From positions 1 to 7,558 of the forward strand of contig JASLCY010000160.1 in assembly GCA_030151925.1 (NCBI GenBank): DNA of 7,558 nt, in the 5' to 3' direction. Every line of letters begins with the position of its first letter. Within the stretch, counting starts at the first letter, position 1. The position numbers and the translations under genes were made by a program. The stretch is from Oligoflexus sp. (GTDB lineage: Bacteria > Bdellovibrionota_B > Oligoflexia > Oligoflexales > Oligoflexaceae). Under the pieces are notes generated by a model. It did not search any database, was not told where the DNA came from, and was given only the letters and a program-made list of their open reading frames with translations. This document shows positions 6,364 through 7,558 of this stretch, in pieces.

Positions 6364-6439
6364 ACAAATCCCAGATATTCCTCAACAAAAGCCAAAGTTT
6401 GCCGAAAGGGATCCTATGGAGGCTCATGGGAGTTCGGCT

Positions 6440-7240
6440 ATGTGGAAGCGCATCAAAAACCTTTGGCTCAAACCCTTCACCTCGGTGCGGAACGAGGGAA
6501 CGACGCTGGCCGAATTGATGGTCGCCTCAGGGCTGCTCGCCGTGGTCGCGACGGCCGCGACGGCCTTCCTCTCGAAGGTGCAATCGTCCGAGTATTCGGC
6601 GCGCGGGCAGACCCTTGCCATAGCGGAATTGGACTCCTGGCAGGCGCAGAACAAACGCGATCTCGACTGGCGGGAAATCAATAAAGACGGTGACAGGGAT
6701 GCATACAAAACCGCCGTCTTCGGCAATATAGAGCTGTATCCGATGGCGATGAACCCCTCTACCAAGAGACCTGGCCAATACAAGATCTGGTATAACGCCT
6801 ATTGCCAAGGCATGCCGGGCGATGCCAAGGCCTTCTACACGAAAAAATACGGAACGCAGTTCAACTTCAGCGCCAGCTATCTCGCCAGCCATTATCCGAA
6901 TGATAATCTCAAGTGCATGAAAGCGATCAATTGTCCTGACGGCACCTTCCCCCAGATCGTCCGTTCGCGCGATAACCATCCCGAACTCAACATTCGAAAA
7001 TATCCCGGTGACGTGTTTGGCGGTGATTTATGGCGAGGCATCCTCCCTGGCAACACCGGCAAAATCACTGTCGATCATGTGGCCGCCGCCGCCGTTTGCG
7101 TCGAGTCCGATGGCGGCTCCGCCGACCGCGTCCTGGTCGAAGCCGCGATCGTGGATGCAGAGGGCCATCTGAAGTTCGAGCGCAGAGAGCTGCTGGCGCC
7201 GCGCCGCAACACGGCGAAGATCCAGCAGATCGCCAACTAA
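6440..7240 (+). CDS. Prepilin-like protein (type IV N-methylation leader), unknown function
   Basis: A 266-aa protein with a class III signal. A 20-residue positively charged leader ends in R-N-E-G, followed by TTLAELMVASGLLAVVATAA, so a prepilin peptidase should cut after G20, leaving the key glutamate E25 at position +5. The +1 residue is Thr rather than the usual Phe or Met. The hydrophobic N-terminal helix runs to about residue 44; the rest is a globular domain I do not recognise, with four cysteines (C122, C159, C165, C220) that could form disulfides outside the cytoplasm. At this length it is more likely a minor pilin or type II secretion pseudopilin than a major pilin. The ATG at 6440 has GGGAG 7 nt upstream, the same arrangement as the next gene. 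An alternative ATG at 6416 (AAAGGG, 5 nt spacing) would add 8 residues. No pilus assembly genes are adjacent, so the system it belongs to is unknown. Confidence 0.82.
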   Translation: MWKRIKNLWLKPFTSVRNEGTTLAELMVASGLLAVVATAATAFLSKVQSSEYSARGQTLAIAELDSWQAQNKRDLDWREINKDGDRDAYKTAVFGNIELYPMAMNPSTKRPGQYKIWYNAYCQGMPGDAKAFYTKKYGTQFNFSASYLASHYPNDNLKCMKAINCPDGTFPQIVRSRDNHPELNIRKYPGDVFGGDLWRGILPGNTGKITVDHVAAAAVCVESDGGSADRVLVEAAIVDAEGHLKFERRELLAPRRNTAKIQQIAN

Positions 7241-7263
7241 ATCGTCTTTTTCCCAAGGCCGCA

Positions 7264-7285
7264 GCGCGCTCGAAATCCAGCGCGC
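7264..7285. repeat. GC-rich inverted repeat after the prepilin-like gene
   Basis: GCGCGCT (7264-7270) and AGCGCGC (7279-7285) form a perfect 7-bp stem with an 8-nt loop, 23 nt after the stop codon. No T tract follows on either strand, so it is not a classical intrinsic terminator, though it could stabilise the 3' end or assist Rho-dependent termination. Confidence 0.4.
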
Positions 7286-7299
7286 CCTCCCCTAAACCC

Positions 7300-7326
7300 T
7301 ACAGTTCCCTGCTCTTACGCCGATAT
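7300..7326 (+). promoter_or_regulatory. Candidate sigma-28 (FliA-class) promoter for the lipoprotein gene
   Basis: TACAGTTC (7300-7307) and GCCGATAT (7319-7326) are separated by exactly 11 nt. Against the enterobacterial FliA consensus (TAAAGTTT, 11 nt, GCCGATAA), these match at 6 of 8 and 7 of 8 positions. Initiation a few bases after the -10 element leaves a leader of about 25 nt before the ATG at 7360. This would place the lipoprotein in a flagellar or motility regulon, if the organism has such a sigma factor. Confidence 0.55.
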
Positions 7327-7359
7327 CCCGAGAGTCAAAAGACATCCGGGAGTATTTCC

Positions 7360-7558
7360 ATGAGTTCGACCAAACTTGCATTCGGCCTCGCCCTTGGCCT
7401 CACCTTTACCGCTTGCTCGGGCAAGTCGGGTTTCAACGGCTCAACCGATACGCGGACCGTTCCGCCTAAGGTCACGAGCACGAAAACCGCGGACGTGAAA
7501 CCCGCGCCTACGGTTGCGGTCGCTCTCGATGCGAACGAAGTGCGTTCGGGCGGCAAGA
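7360..7558 (+). CDS. Putative lipoprotein, N-terminal part only
   Basis: An open frame of 66 complete codons runs off the right edge. The start MSSTKLAFGLALGLTFTACS is a lipoprotein signal: a short n-region with one lysine, a hydrophobic core, and a lipobox-like F-T-A-C with the acylated cysteine at residue 19. Phe at -3 is less usual than Leu. Serine at +2 would suit outer-membrane sorting under the E. coli Lol rule. After the cysteine comes a hydrophilic Ser/Thr/Lys/Pro-rich linker (to about residue 52), typical of the tether before a folded domain; the function lies beyond the window. GGGAG stands 7 nt before the ATG, and a sigma-28-like promoter lies upstream, separating the gene from the prepilin-like gene. 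Confidence 0.75.
   Translation, partial: MSSTKLAFGLALGLTFTACSGKSGFNGSTDTRTVPPKVTSTKTADVKPAPTVAVALDANEVRSGGK

Noticed and set aside
6382..6408. GCCGAAAG (6401-6408) as a sigma-28 -10 element before the prepilin-like gene
   Set aside because: The sequence 11 nt upstream (TCAACAAA) hardly matches the sigma-28 -35 element, and the adjoining CAAAGTTT has no spacer, so the resemblance is probably chance.
6350..6415. TTG start at 6350 for the prepilin-like gene, which would give a 50-residue leader
   Set aside because: It begins inside the terminator stem and would make the prepilin leader far too long; two ATGs with Shine-Dalgarno sites lie downstream.

Overview
The window comes from a GC-rich Gram-negative bacterium. 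The signs are a lipoprotein leader, a type IV prepilin leader, NagZ-type cell-wall recycling, purine-rich Shine-Dalgarno sites and a sigma-28-like flagellar-class promoter. No rRNA or other taxonomic marker is present. The mix (bacterial topoisomerase VI, prepilin-like and lipoprotein genes) would suit a Bdellovibrionota/Oligoflexia-type or deltaproteobacterial-grade organism, but that is only an impression.

Layout. Minus strand, left side: the N-terminal 87 codons of a GT20 trehalose-6-phosphate synthase (otsA, running off the left edge) and, upstream of it, a complete ten-helix EamA/DMT-family transporter. A 270-bp divergent intergenic region (1309-1578) holds a perfect 18-bp palindrome and a plausible sigma-70 promoter. 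Plus strand: a two-gene operon encoding both subunits of a type IIB DNA topoisomerase, top6B (ATPase) and top6A (Spo11-like cleavage subunit), 3 nt apart. Next is a second tight pair, a KhpA-type KH-domain RNA-binding protein and a NagZ-type beta-N-acetylhexosaminidase, closed by a strong intrinsic terminator. The right end has a prepilin-like protein of unknown function and the start of a lipoprotein gene behind a sigma-28-like promoter.

Main interest. Topoisomerase VI is standard in archaea and plants but scattered in bacteria. Here all catalytic motifs are retained: Bergerat ATPase boxes and H2TH region in TopVI-B, tandem Tyr and Toprim acidic residues in TopVI-A. The B subunit also carries an extension of about 200 residues. 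Its last 95 or so are a histone-H1-like Lys/Ala/Pro tail with a lysine every third residue and a 16-residue (48-bp) repeat period that is also visible in the DNA. This resembles in principle the lysine-repeat tails of actinobacterial topoisomerase I, and suggests a bacterial Topo VI with a built-in DNA-tethering or compaction module.

The other genes look like ordinary housekeeping or envelope functions. Apart from the top6BA and khpA-nagZ pairs, nothing shows that neighbouring genes work in one pathway. No RNA genes, CRISPR arrays or insertion sequences were seen.
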